Source: Bacilli bacterium (GTDB lineage Bacteria > Bacillota_I > Bacilli_A > Haloplasmatales > Haloplasmataceae). Taken from it: DNA of 21,325 bases. Under the pieces are notes generated by a model, which saw only the letters and a list, made by a program, of their open reading frames with translations, searched no databases and was not told the origin of the DNA. The DNA lies in the NCBI GenBank assembly GCA_012513195.1, contig JAAZCR010000087.1, forward strand, positions 1 through 21,325, given 5' to 3'. Position 1 is the first letter of the stretch. The number at the start of each line of letters is the position of its first letter. Shown piece by piece: positions 16,191 through 21,325 of the stretch. Both the position numbers and the translations under genes were made by a program.

Positions 16191-17044
16191 TTATCAGTAT
16201 TCTTGAACAAGGAATAATCTTTGGGATATTAGCACTAGGAGTCTACATAACCTATAAAATCTTGGATTTCCCAGATTTAACAGTAGATGGTAGTATTGTC
16301 CTTGGTGCTAGTATTACCGCGATCTTAATCACAAAGGATGTAAATCCTTTTCTAGCAACATTGATAGCGATATTAGGCGGCGTCTTAGCGGGATTATTTA
16401 CAGGCGCATTACACGTCCATCTTAAATTAAGCAATCTCTTATCAGGAATCTTAGTAGGTATTAGTTTATACTCCATTAATCTCCGTATTATGGGACGTCC
16501 TAATCTGCCTTTTTTCCAAAAGAAAAATATCTTTAGTTATGTAAATTTAACTAAAGATTTCGATAAATTATTAACACTTTTGATTATCATCATTATTGTA
16601 AAACTATTATTGGATTGGTTTTTGAAAACCCAATTAGGAACGTTACTGCGTATCACTGGTGATAATCCCCAATTAGTAACATCATTAGGAGTAAATCTTG
16701 GCAGGATGAAAATCTTGGGATTAATGATGGCAAATGGCTTAGTGGCTTTATCTGGATCACTTCTTGCTCAATACCAACGCTTTTCTGATATCAATGCGGG
16801 GATTGGAACAATTGTGATTGGCTTAGCAGCTGTCATTATTGGGGAATCACTATTTAAACTTAAATCTCTGAAAACAACTACACAAGTTATCCTTGGCTCC
16901 ATAGTGTATAAAGCAATTCAAGCATTTACTCTCAAACTAGGGTTAATTGCGACTGATTTTAAACTTATTACCGCTTTAATCTTAATTGTCATTTTAGGAT
17001 TATATCATTGGAAACTAGACAAGAAGGTTGAAATGCAATGTTAG
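16187..17044 (+). CDS. ABC transporter permease (TrpY-like, COG4120)
   Basis: 285 residues, almost entirely hydrophobic with about eight to nine membrane helices. It opens with ISILEQGIIFGILALGVYITYKI and ITYKILDFPDLTVDGS, the N-terminal pattern of branched-chain-amino-acid-type permeases (BPD_transp_2) in the COG4120 group paired with COG2984 lipoproteins. RITGDNPQLVTSLGVN is a candidate cytoplasmic coupling loop. The start overlaps the lipoprotein stop (ATGA at 16187), and its 3' end overlaps the ATPase gene by 7 nt, so the three are translationally coupled. Confidence 0.87.
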   Translation: MIISILEQGIIFGILALGVYITYKILDFPDLTVDGSIVLGASITAILITKDVNPFLATLIAILGGVLAGLFTGALHVHLKLSNLLSGILVGISLYSINLRIMGRPNLPFFQKKNIFSYVNLTKDFDKLLTLLIIIIIVKLLLDWFLKTQLGTLLRITGDNPQLVTSLGVNLGRMKILGLMMANGLVALSGSLLAQYQRFSDINAGIGTIVIGLAAVIIGESLFKLKSLKTTTQVILGSIVYKAIQAFTLKLGLIATDFKLITALILIVILGLYHWKLDKKVEMQC

Positions 17045-17811
17045 AGTTAAGAAAGGTAAACAAATCATTTTATGGTAATAAGGTGTTAATAGACCTTAAT
17101 TTGACGGTAAATAAAGATGATTTTATCACCATTATTGGTAGTAATGGAGCAGGGAAAACCACTCTATTTAATATCATAAGTGGTAAATATCCTGTTGATT
17201 CGGGAGAGATCATTTTAAATAGTCAAAATATTACCAATTTAAAACCACATAAACGCGCTAAAGTCATTCATCGCATCTTTCAAGACCCATTATTAGGTAG
17301 TAGTAAATCGCTGACAATATTAGAAAACTTGGCGATTGTCGAAGCTAAAACCACGGGTTTTGGCTTAGATTGTACAGTTAAAAAGAAAAATATTGAAAAA
17401 TACGTTGATTTACTGAAAATGGTTAATTTAGGATTAGATAAGCATCTTCATACACCTGTAGGATTATTATCAGGTGGACAAAAACAAGCTTTATCGCTCC
17501 TTATGGCTATTTTAGCCAAACCACAAATTTTACTGCTCGATGAACACACAGCCGCATTAGATCCAGAAACAGCACAAGTAATTCTCAAAATTACTGAAGA
17601 CTTAGTGAAACAGGAACAGTTACCGACGCTCATGGTTACCCATAATTTATCAGATGCCTGTCGGTTAGGCAATCGCTTAATTATGTTAGATAAAGGTAGG
17701 ATAGTTATTGATATTAAGGATGAAGAAAAAGCAAATTTAACGCCTGAATACTTGTTGTCACTATTTAAGAAGCAAAAAGTCGATATTAGTGACGAAACTT
17801 TATTTAGTTAA
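17038..17811 (+). CDS. ABC transporter ATP-binding protein (TrpZ-like, COG1101)
   Basis: 257 residues. Walker A GSNGAGKTT (34-42), Q-loop FQDP, signature LSGGQKQALSLLMA, Walker B ILLLDEHTAALDP with catalytic Glu, and H-loop VTHN. DEHTAALDP in place of DEPTAGLDP is characteristic of the COG1101 ATPases that partner COG4120 permeases and COG2984 binding proteins, which supports this as the third component of one importer. No methionine repression domain (NIL) is present. The operon ends with a strong terminator that overlaps this gene's stop. Confidence 0.9.
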   Translation: MLELRKVNKSFYGNKVLIDLNLTVNKDDFITIIGSNGAGKTTLFNIISGKYPVDSGEIILNSQNITNLKPHKRAKVIHRIFQDPLLGSSKSLTILENLAIVEAKTTGFGLDCTVKKKNIEKYVDLLKMVNLGLDKHLHTPVGLLSGGQKQALSLLMAILAKPQILLLDEHTAALDPETAQVILKITEDLVKQEQLPTLMVTHNLSDACRLGNRLIMLDKGRIVIDIKDEEKANLTPEYLLSLFKKQKVDISDETLFS

Positions 17812-17837
17812 CACTCATTAAGAGTGTTAACTTTTTT
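17806..17837 (+). terminator. Strong terminator of the transporter operon
   Basis: AGTTAACACTC (17806-17816) pairs perfectly with GAGTGTTAACT (17822-17832) around ATTAA, followed by TTTTTT. The stop codon (17809-17811) is in the 5' arm. Confidence 0.92.
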
Positions 17838-17963
17838 ATATATATAGTTAAAATTGGAAAAATTTGGTTAGTAAAAATTGTCATCGTAATTCCGTTATAG
17901 ATTAAAATAATTAGCGAAAAATATAAATGGTCATCAATATTGGTAGAAAAATAGGAGGATAAT

Positions 17964-18305
17964 ATGAGTAAAGATAAACAAGAAAAGAAAAAGGTAACTA
18001 ATCTTGAAGTAGGTACACTTGGCACTTCAACTAACAAGCAAAACCAAAGCACAATGCAAAAGAACCAACAACAATATACCAATGAGTTCGCACAAGGAAC
18101 TGGTTCTTTCGCTAAACAAGCTTACCAAGCGATGAGTGAAGATGCCAAAGCTCGTACAAATGCGGCTAAGCAACAATATAAGATTAAGCAAGACACAGAA
18201 TTTGCTCAAGGTACAGGGCAAATGAGCCAAGAAGCTCGTTTAAATTCTCAAGAAGCCGCAAAACAAATTAAAAAACAAAGCAACCAAAATCAAAATAACC
18301 AATAA
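17964..18305 (+). CDS. Gamma-type small acid-soluble spore protein (SspE-like)
   Basis: 113 residues, rich in Gln, Asn, Lys, Ala and Ser, with no Cys, Trp, His or Pro. Two imperfect repeats start at about 39 and 77, each with the block EFAQGTG (41-47 and 79-85) followed by an A/Q/K-rich stretch. Bacillus gamma-SASPs have the same build: repeated TEFA-containing blocks, which the germination protease GPR cuts, separated by Gln-rich spacers, with no DNA binding. Here the usual TEFASET is TEFAQGT, so the cleavage position is uncertain. AGGAGG lies 5 nt before the ATG. I could not convincingly place a sigma-G promoter in the 126 nt upstream. Alternatives such as a generic hydrophilic stress protein cannot be excluded. 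Confidence 0.62.
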   Translation: MSKDKQEKKKVTNLEVGTLGTSTNKQNQSTMQKNQQQYTNEFAQGTGSFAKQAYQAMSEDAKARTNAAKQQYKIKQDTEFAQGTGQMSQEARLNSQEAAKQIKKQSNQNQNNQ

Positions 18306-18316
18306 TTGATGGCCAG

Positions 18317-18352
18317 AATCTGTTAGCCGTAAGGCTAACAGATTTTCTTTTT
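18317..18352 (+). terminator. Strong terminator with GUAA tetraloop
   Basis: AATCTGTTAGCC (18317-18328) pairs perfectly with GGCTAACAGATT (18333-18344) around a GUAA (GNRA-type) loop, and TTCTTTTT follows. Confidence 0.92.
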
Positions 18353-18513
18353 GTAAGCGTTCAGACTAAAAAGTGTATTGAATTATTAATCTAAATTGAG
18401 TAAACTATGATTGTTATTTTTATTTATAAAAAAACCTGGAAAGTTCACATTTTAGAACTAAGTCATTTTAGGGTGTCTCAGTTAACTTACAGTATGTCCA
18501 TAAATTAAGTTGG
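18353..18513. other. Non-coding spacer, possible remnant of a mobile element end
   Basis: No ORF of more than a few codons. After the terminator there are about 160 nt of unassigned sequence, including a GTTCACATTTTAGAAC segment and GGGTGTCTCAGTT that look different from the surrounding AT-rich spacer. They recall insertion-sequence ends, but no transposase fragment or matching inverted repeat is visible, so I make no firm call. Confidence 0.25.
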
Positions 18514-18552
18514 CTTTTCAATATTGAAAAGGCTACCTTAATAAACTATAAT
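18514..18552 (+). promoter_or_regulatory. Promoter with -35 inside an 18-bp perfect palindrome
   Basis: CTTTTCAATATTGAAAAG (18514-18531) is perfectly self-complementary. Its right half contains TTGAAA (18524-18529, one mismatch to the -35 consensus), and a consensus TATAAT lies 17 nt later at 18547-18552. A repressor bound to the palindrome would block the -35. Confidence 0.65.
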
Positions 18553-18582
18553 ATTAATATAATAAACTATAATATTAATATA
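18541..18582 (+). repeat. Perfect tandem duplication, 2 x 21 bp
   Basis: ATAAACTATAATATTAATAT plus one A is repeated exactly at 18541-18561 and 18562-18582. Each unit carries a TATAAT (18547 and 18568), and a third TATAAT is made at the junction (18558-18563). The 21-bp period is two helical turns. Confidence 0.9.
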
Positions 18583-18619
18583 AGAGTATAACCTAGTACA
18601 GAATCGAGTTGAAGTAGAA

Positions 18620-19000
18620 ATGAACTTTGAAGATAAGTTATTACAAATAATAAAATATGAACGTCGAACATTTTATATAACCATCTGTTTTATGATTATC
18701 TTAATACCATTTATAGTTTGGTTTTTTGGAGTAGAAAAAACCATCAATTTTTACTTCAGCATTTTAGCGATCCTATTAGTATATTTAGTGCTAGGTGTAA
18801 TTGCCTATAAAAAATTAAAAATTATCATTAAACTTAAATGGTCGTTGAAAAACTATGTAGAAAACGCTCATGAAGTTCAAGCCTTTTTAAAGAATCGTAG
18901 AGCTTCCTTAAAATCACTACAGGGCGAACTTAATTTATATCATTTATATGATGAAGCATTAAAACTTCTGAGTGATATCTTAATTAAAAAATACGCATAA
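18620..19000 (+). CDS. Small two-helix membrane protein of unknown function
   Basis: 126 residues. A short charged N-terminus (1-16) is followed by membrane helices at about 17-37 and 42-63 and a helical, lysine-rich C-terminal tail (64-126) expected in the cytoplasm. No family is recognised. The ribosome binding site is weak (GTTGAAGTAG), which lowers confidence in strong translation, but a good promoter (18524-18552) and an immediate terminator (18999-19029) frame the gene as its own transcription unit. Confidence 0.6.
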   Translation: MNFEDKLLQIIKYERRTFYITICFMIILIPFIVWFFGVEKTINFYFSILAILLVYLVLGVIAYKKLKIIIKLKWSLKNYVENAHEVQAFLKNRRASLKSLQGELNLYHLYDEALKLLSDILIKKYA

Positions 19001-19029
19001 AAGGGTTATCTTGATGATAGCCCTTTTTT
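18999..19029 (+). terminator. Intrinsic terminator
   Basis: AAAGGGTTATC (19000-19010) pairs with GATAGCCCTTT (19016-19026), with one G-U pair and loop TTGAT, followed by T's to 19029. It overlaps the upstream stop codon. Confidence 0.85.
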
Positions 19030-19097
19030 AGTTTATTCAAATGAAAATAGCGCATATATTTAGTATATAAATATAAATAAGATTAACGAGGGATTTT

Positions 19098-19466
19098 ATG
19101 ATTAGAATTATTAGTATTAAGAATGATTTTGCTAATAGAATACTAATAAAGATGGCAACTGATTTACATAACTTAAAGAAAGATCTTAATATAATCTATA
19201 ATAAAGCTGATGATTGGGATAGGGAGGTAAATTGTCAAGACTTAATTATTCTGATTAAAGGGTGTAACCAAGGATATATTCCAGGTACAGTTACCATGTT
19301 TAAAGTAAGTAAAGAAAATAACTGTAAGCATGGTAATGTATATGTGATTCAGATTGAAGTAAGTGATGAAACAAAACTTCAAAAAGAACTCCATGATATT
19401 GCGTTAGATGTTTTTCACATCATTAAGAAAATCATAGAAGATTATGAGTTACTTCATAATCACTAA
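19098..19466 (+). CDS. Hypothetical small soluble protein
   Basis: 122 residues, with ATG preceded by CGAGGG. There is no membrane segment. It alternates beta-like stretches (DLIILIKG, VYVIQIEVSD) with helices, ending in a long C-terminal helix (KELHDIALDVFHIIKKIIEDYELL). It has three cysteines (NCQD, GCNQ, NNCKHG) and a GYIPGTVTMFKV segment. I do not recognise the family and no neighbour suggests a role. The coding frame is supported by the length, the ribosome binding site and the mixed amphipathic composition. Confidence 0.6.
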   Translation: MIRIISIKNDFANRILIKMATDLHNLKKDLNIIYNKADDWDREVNCQDLIILIKGCNQGYIPGTVTMFKVSKENNCKHGNVYVIQIEVSDETKLQKELHDIALDVFHIIKKIIEDYELLHNH

Positions 19467-19495
19467 AACTCATTAATATCTAAGTTATGATAGTG

Positions 19496-19603
19496 TATAA
19501 TTATAAGTAGTATTTTTGTATAAAAGGGTGGTAATATGTGTTAGATAAGTTTTAAAAAAGAGGGATTACAGGCAAATACTCTTCCGTATTACTTTCTCTT
19601 TTT
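19496..19603 (+). ncRNA. Candidate short RNA: promoter, no ORF, terminator-like fold
   Basis: TTAATA (19473-19478) and a consensus TATAAT (19496-19501) are 17 nt apart. About 100 nt later AAAAAGAG (19555-19562) pairs with CTCTTTTT (19596-19603), with an inner hairpin AATAC/GTATT (about 19575-19590). The only reading frame after the GGGTGG at 19527 is a few codons. The terminator stem is AT-rich and loosely packed, so this is a weak call. It may instead be the terminator of the minus-strand peptide gene. Confidence 0.35.
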
Positions 19604-19700
19604 ATGTTAATACATGATTTAGAGAAAAGGATTTCCATTATACTACTTACTTAAATCGTTTTTAACTTGGTATTTCTTAATAAACAATACATCAATAGGC

Positions 19701-19853
19701 TTAAAAGATACAAATAAGAAGGATAAAACCTAATATAATTGATAGGTAAACATACCATCGATAATATCCATAGCAACAACGCCTTACTGGAAAACCATAG
19801 TAACAACGAAAGCGGCGGTAATAAAGATATTTTAATATCATCCAAGGAAACAT
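19701..19853 (-). CDS. 50-residue Tyr/Arg/Cys-rich membrane peptide
   Basis: ATG at 19851-19853 is preceded on the minus strand by AAAAGGGGTGAGATT, a good ribosome binding site, and the frame ends in TAA at 19701-19703. The peptide has 10 Tyr, 6 Arg and 4 Cys: a positively charged aromatic N-terminal part (LKYLYYRRFRCYYGFPVRR, then CCYGYYRWY) and one hydrophobic helix at about 35-50 (VYLSIILGFILLICIF). The layout resembles tiny sporulation membrane proteins such as the YjcZ group (Tyr/Gly/Cys start, hydrophobic end), but similarity is compositional only. It faces the phosphodiesterase gene across 39 nt. A different minus-strand frame (19651-19845, TTG start) has no ribosome binding site. Confidence 0.45.
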   Translation of the reverse strand: MFPWMILKYLYYRRFRCYYGFPVRRCCYGYYRWYVYLSIILGFILLICIF

Positions 19854-19892
19854 AATCTCACCCCTTTTCAGTATATCAAAATAGGAGGAATT

Positions 19893-21122
19893 ATGATAAA
19901 TACAAAATCACTAGAAAGTGTCCATAAAAAAACTTTTTTTGGTTTACGAAATGTTGATCATCTTTACAATTTAAACAGAATCCCAAATACCATCATTAGT
20001 AAATTTGGATATGAAAAAGAAAAGATATTACCAACTGACGTTTTTTTAGGTAGTAACAAAACTTACAATAAAATTATCCTCTTTGTGCTTGATGCATTTG
20101 GTTATAACCAATACGAGCGCTTAAAAGACCACCACCCTTTCTTCAAATGGGTTACCGGTAGTGGGGTTGTAAGCAAATTAACTACCCAGTTTCCTTCCAC
20201 TACTACCAATAATATCACTACTTTACAAGCGGGATTACCAGTAAGTGAAACAGGTATTTATGAATGGTACATATATGAACCAATCATCGATGCGGTATAT
20301 AATCCTTTGACATATCGCTATGCTTATACTAAAGATGAGGTAAAAGAAAACTATGATCAATTATTACCATTTACAACAATCTATGAAAAACTACCTGTAA
20401 AAAGTTATATCTTTCAGTTAAATCGTTTTTGTGAATCTCCATATTCATTCTGGATGAGAAAAGGTAGTGAAGTTATTAGTTATACTAGTTATCAGGAAGG
20501 ATTAGAAAGACTAGTTGATGTTGTAAATAAGGATGAGAGAAGTTATTGTTACTTTTATATCGGCGATTTTGATGATGCTTGTCATGATTTTGGCCCAGAT
20601 TCTTATGAAGCGCATAAGTGTATTACAGATATCTTTAATGCGCTAGATAAAGCAATTAAAAAGATAAAAGATAATCAAGAAGTATTAATTATGATAACTG
20701 CTGATCATGGACAAGTACCAATTGATCCCACAAAAACCATTTATATAAATACTAAATTCCCAGAAATCTTACAATATGTTAAACGCAATAAAATTGGTGA
20801 ATACTTAGCTCCATGTGGTTCTTGTAGGGATTTATTTTTACATGTTTATCCAGAACGTCTAGATTTTGTCATTAGTTTTCTAAAAGATAAACTTCAAGAT
20901 AAAGCTGAAGTTTATCCTACTACTGAACTATTAAATGCTGGTCTTTTTGGGGATAATCCTTCCCAAAGGTTACTAGAAAGACTAGGTAATATTGTCATCT
21001 TACCCAATGATAACTTAACTGTTTTTTGGTATGAAGAAAGTAAATTTCAGGTTAAACACTTAGGTATGCATGGCGGTCTAACCAGCACGGAAATGGAAGT
21101 ACCCTTATTGGTGTTACCATAA
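19893..21122 (+). CDS. Alkaline-phosphatase-superfamily nucleotide pyrophosphatase / phosphodiesterase
   Basis: 409 residues; AGGAGG (19883-19888) precedes the ATG. Metal-site and nucleophile motifs of the type I phosphodiesterase (PF01663) group can be read in order: VLDAFG with Asp67, FPSTTTNN with the nucleophilic Thr among 103-105, GDFDDACHDFGPDS with Asp and His ligands, TADHGQ with Asp-His, and LGMHGG with the last His. There is no signal peptide or membrane segment, unlike exported members, so it is probably cytoplasmic. Members hydrolyse nucleotide phosphodiesters or pyrophosphates, phosphonoacetate or related esters; which one cannot be told. It is followed by hairpin element B. Confidence 0.85.
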   Translation: MINTKSLESVHKKTFFGLRNVDHLYNLNRIPNTIISKFGYEKEKILPTDVFLGSNKTYNKIILFVLDAFGYNQYERLKDHHPFFKWVTGSGVVSKLTTQFPSTTTNNITTLQAGLPVSETGIYEWYIYEPIIDAVYNPLTYRYAYTKDEVKENYDQLLPFTTIYEKLPVKSYIFQLNRFCESPYSFWMRKGSEVISYTSYQEGLERLVDVVNKDERSYCYFYIGDFDDACHDFGPDSYEAHKCITDIFNALDKAIKKIKDNQEVLIMITADHGQVPIDPTKTIYINTKFPEILQYVKRNKIGEYLAPCGSCRDLFLHVYPERLDFVISFLKDKLQDKAEVYPTTELLNAGLFGDNPSQRLLERLGNIVILPNDNLTVFWYEESKFQVKHLGMHGGLTSTEMEVPLLVLP

Positions 21123-21145
21123 GAAAAACCCCTCTTATGTTATTA

Positions 21146-21202
21146 TACCTATAAAGTAGACACTAAATAAAAAAGTTTACTTTATAGGTATTTTTCATTA
21201 TA
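21146..21202 (+). repeat. Hairpin element B, sharing 29 nt with element A
   Basis: TACCTATAAAGTAGAC (21146-21161) pairs with GTTTACTTTATAGGTA (21175-21190), 16 bp with one G-U, loop 13 nt, then TTTTT. It lies after the phosphodiesterase gene and could terminate it. Positions 21174-21202 are the exact inverse of 5389-5417. Confidence 0.75.
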
Positions 21203-21204
21203 AT
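21176..21204 (+). promoter_or_regulatory. Promoter embedded in hairpin element B
   Basis: TTTACT (21176-21181), inside the 3' arm of the hairpin, and a consensus TATAAT (21199-21204) are exactly 17 nt apart and lead to the gene starting at 21237. The same DNA is therefore both the right arm of a terminator and a promoter. Confidence 0.6.
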
Positions 21205-21236
21205 GAGACTAATAATGAGTTGGAGGATATATTGAT

Positions 21237-21325
21237 ATGAAGATAAAATTTAAAGAGTATGTCGAAGAACATAGAAAAGAATTAGAAAACAATCCATACG
21301 TATCTAAAGTGAGTAAAACTATTCA
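21237..21325 (+). CDS. Truncated ORF, possible IS3-family OrfA (3' end outside window)
   Basis: Only the first 29 codons are present, starting at an ATG preceded by GGAGG (21222-21226). The N-terminus includes FKEYVEEHRKELENNPYVSKVS. The pattern L-x-N-N-P-Y-V-x-K-V-S resembles the first residues of IS3-family OrfA helix-turn-helix proteins, which usually continue with a Tyr-Thr-x-x-Phe-Lys motif beyond this point; that part is cut off. The link to a repeated end-like sequence just upstream fits an insertion sequence. This rests on about ten residues and must be treated as tentative. Confidence 0.4.
   Translation, partial: MKIKFKEYVEEHRKELENNPYVSKVSKTI

Noticed and set aside
18541..18582. CRISPR-like array
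   Set aside because: Two adjacent identical units with no spacers and no cas genes; it is a simple tandem duplication.
19563..19572. GGGATTACAGGC resembling the human Alu core, suggesting contamination
   Set aside because: Only about a dozen bases match and the flanks are bacterial and AT-rich; chance.
19651..19845. Minus-strand 64-residue hydrophobic frame
   Set aside because: TTG start without a ribosome binding site; an overlapping frame (19701-19853) has ATG and a good site.

Overview
The window is an AT-rich chromosomal segment of a low-GC Gram-positive bacterium (Bacillota; I cannot place it more exactly). Strong AGGAGG or GGTGATC-type ribosome binding sites, mixed ATG/GTG/TTG starts, lipobox and LysM cell-wall proteins, and many intrinsic terminators all fit. 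TGA is used as a stop (for example at 16190) and Trp is TGG, so the code is standard and not mycoplasma-like. A probable gamma-type small acid-soluble spore protein and a SpoIID-domain protein point to a spore-forming lineage.

Layout. 1-278: 3' end of an L-threonine aldolase. 384-4578: two tandem MacB-like ABC/FtsX fusion transporters forming one operon. 4611-6307 (minus): an RDD membrane protein and a DegV/FakB fatty-acid-binding protein. 6460-8484: a GNAT acetyltransferase, an alpha/beta esterase and an SGNH hydrolase in a tight operon. 8525-10719 (minus): a DUF438/hemerythrin/PAS protein with a near-perfect Fur-type box over its start site, and a second DegV protein. 10869-12527: a DUF5677-like protein and the S1-domain protein CvfB. 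12611-14164: a LysM x3-SpoIID wall protein whose ribosome binding site lies inside a long-range stem. 14198-14551 (minus): a small exported protein of unknown function.

14674-17811 is the most interesting block. A HutP-family RNA-binding regulator has a strong promoter and is followed, after a UAG-rich leader with an intrinsic terminator and a possible competing antiterminator helix, by a three-gene ABC transporter of the TrpXYZ type (lipoprotein, permease, ATPase). This looks like a HutP-type attenuation system controlling an amino-acid importer rather than histidine degradation; the metal-binding histidines of Bacillus HutP appear to be missing.

17964-19466 holds the SASP-like protein and two small unknown proteins, one of them behind a promoter with a perfect palindrome and a perfect 21-bp tandem duplication of its -10 region. 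19467-19892 has a possible short RNA and an overlooked 50-residue Tyr/Arg/Cys-rich membrane peptide on the minus strand. 19893-21122 is an alkaline-phosphatase-superfamily phosphodiesterase. A 29-nt sequence is exactly repeated in inverted orientation at 5389-5417 and 21174-21202. Each copy is one arm of a terminator-like hairpin, and the second copy also forms the promoter of a truncated ORF at the window end whose N-terminus resembles IS3-family OrfA, so this may be an insertion-sequence end and a solo relic of it.

No rRNA, tRNA, CRISPR array or replication origin was seen. All family assignments come from reading motifs by eye; no database search was run.
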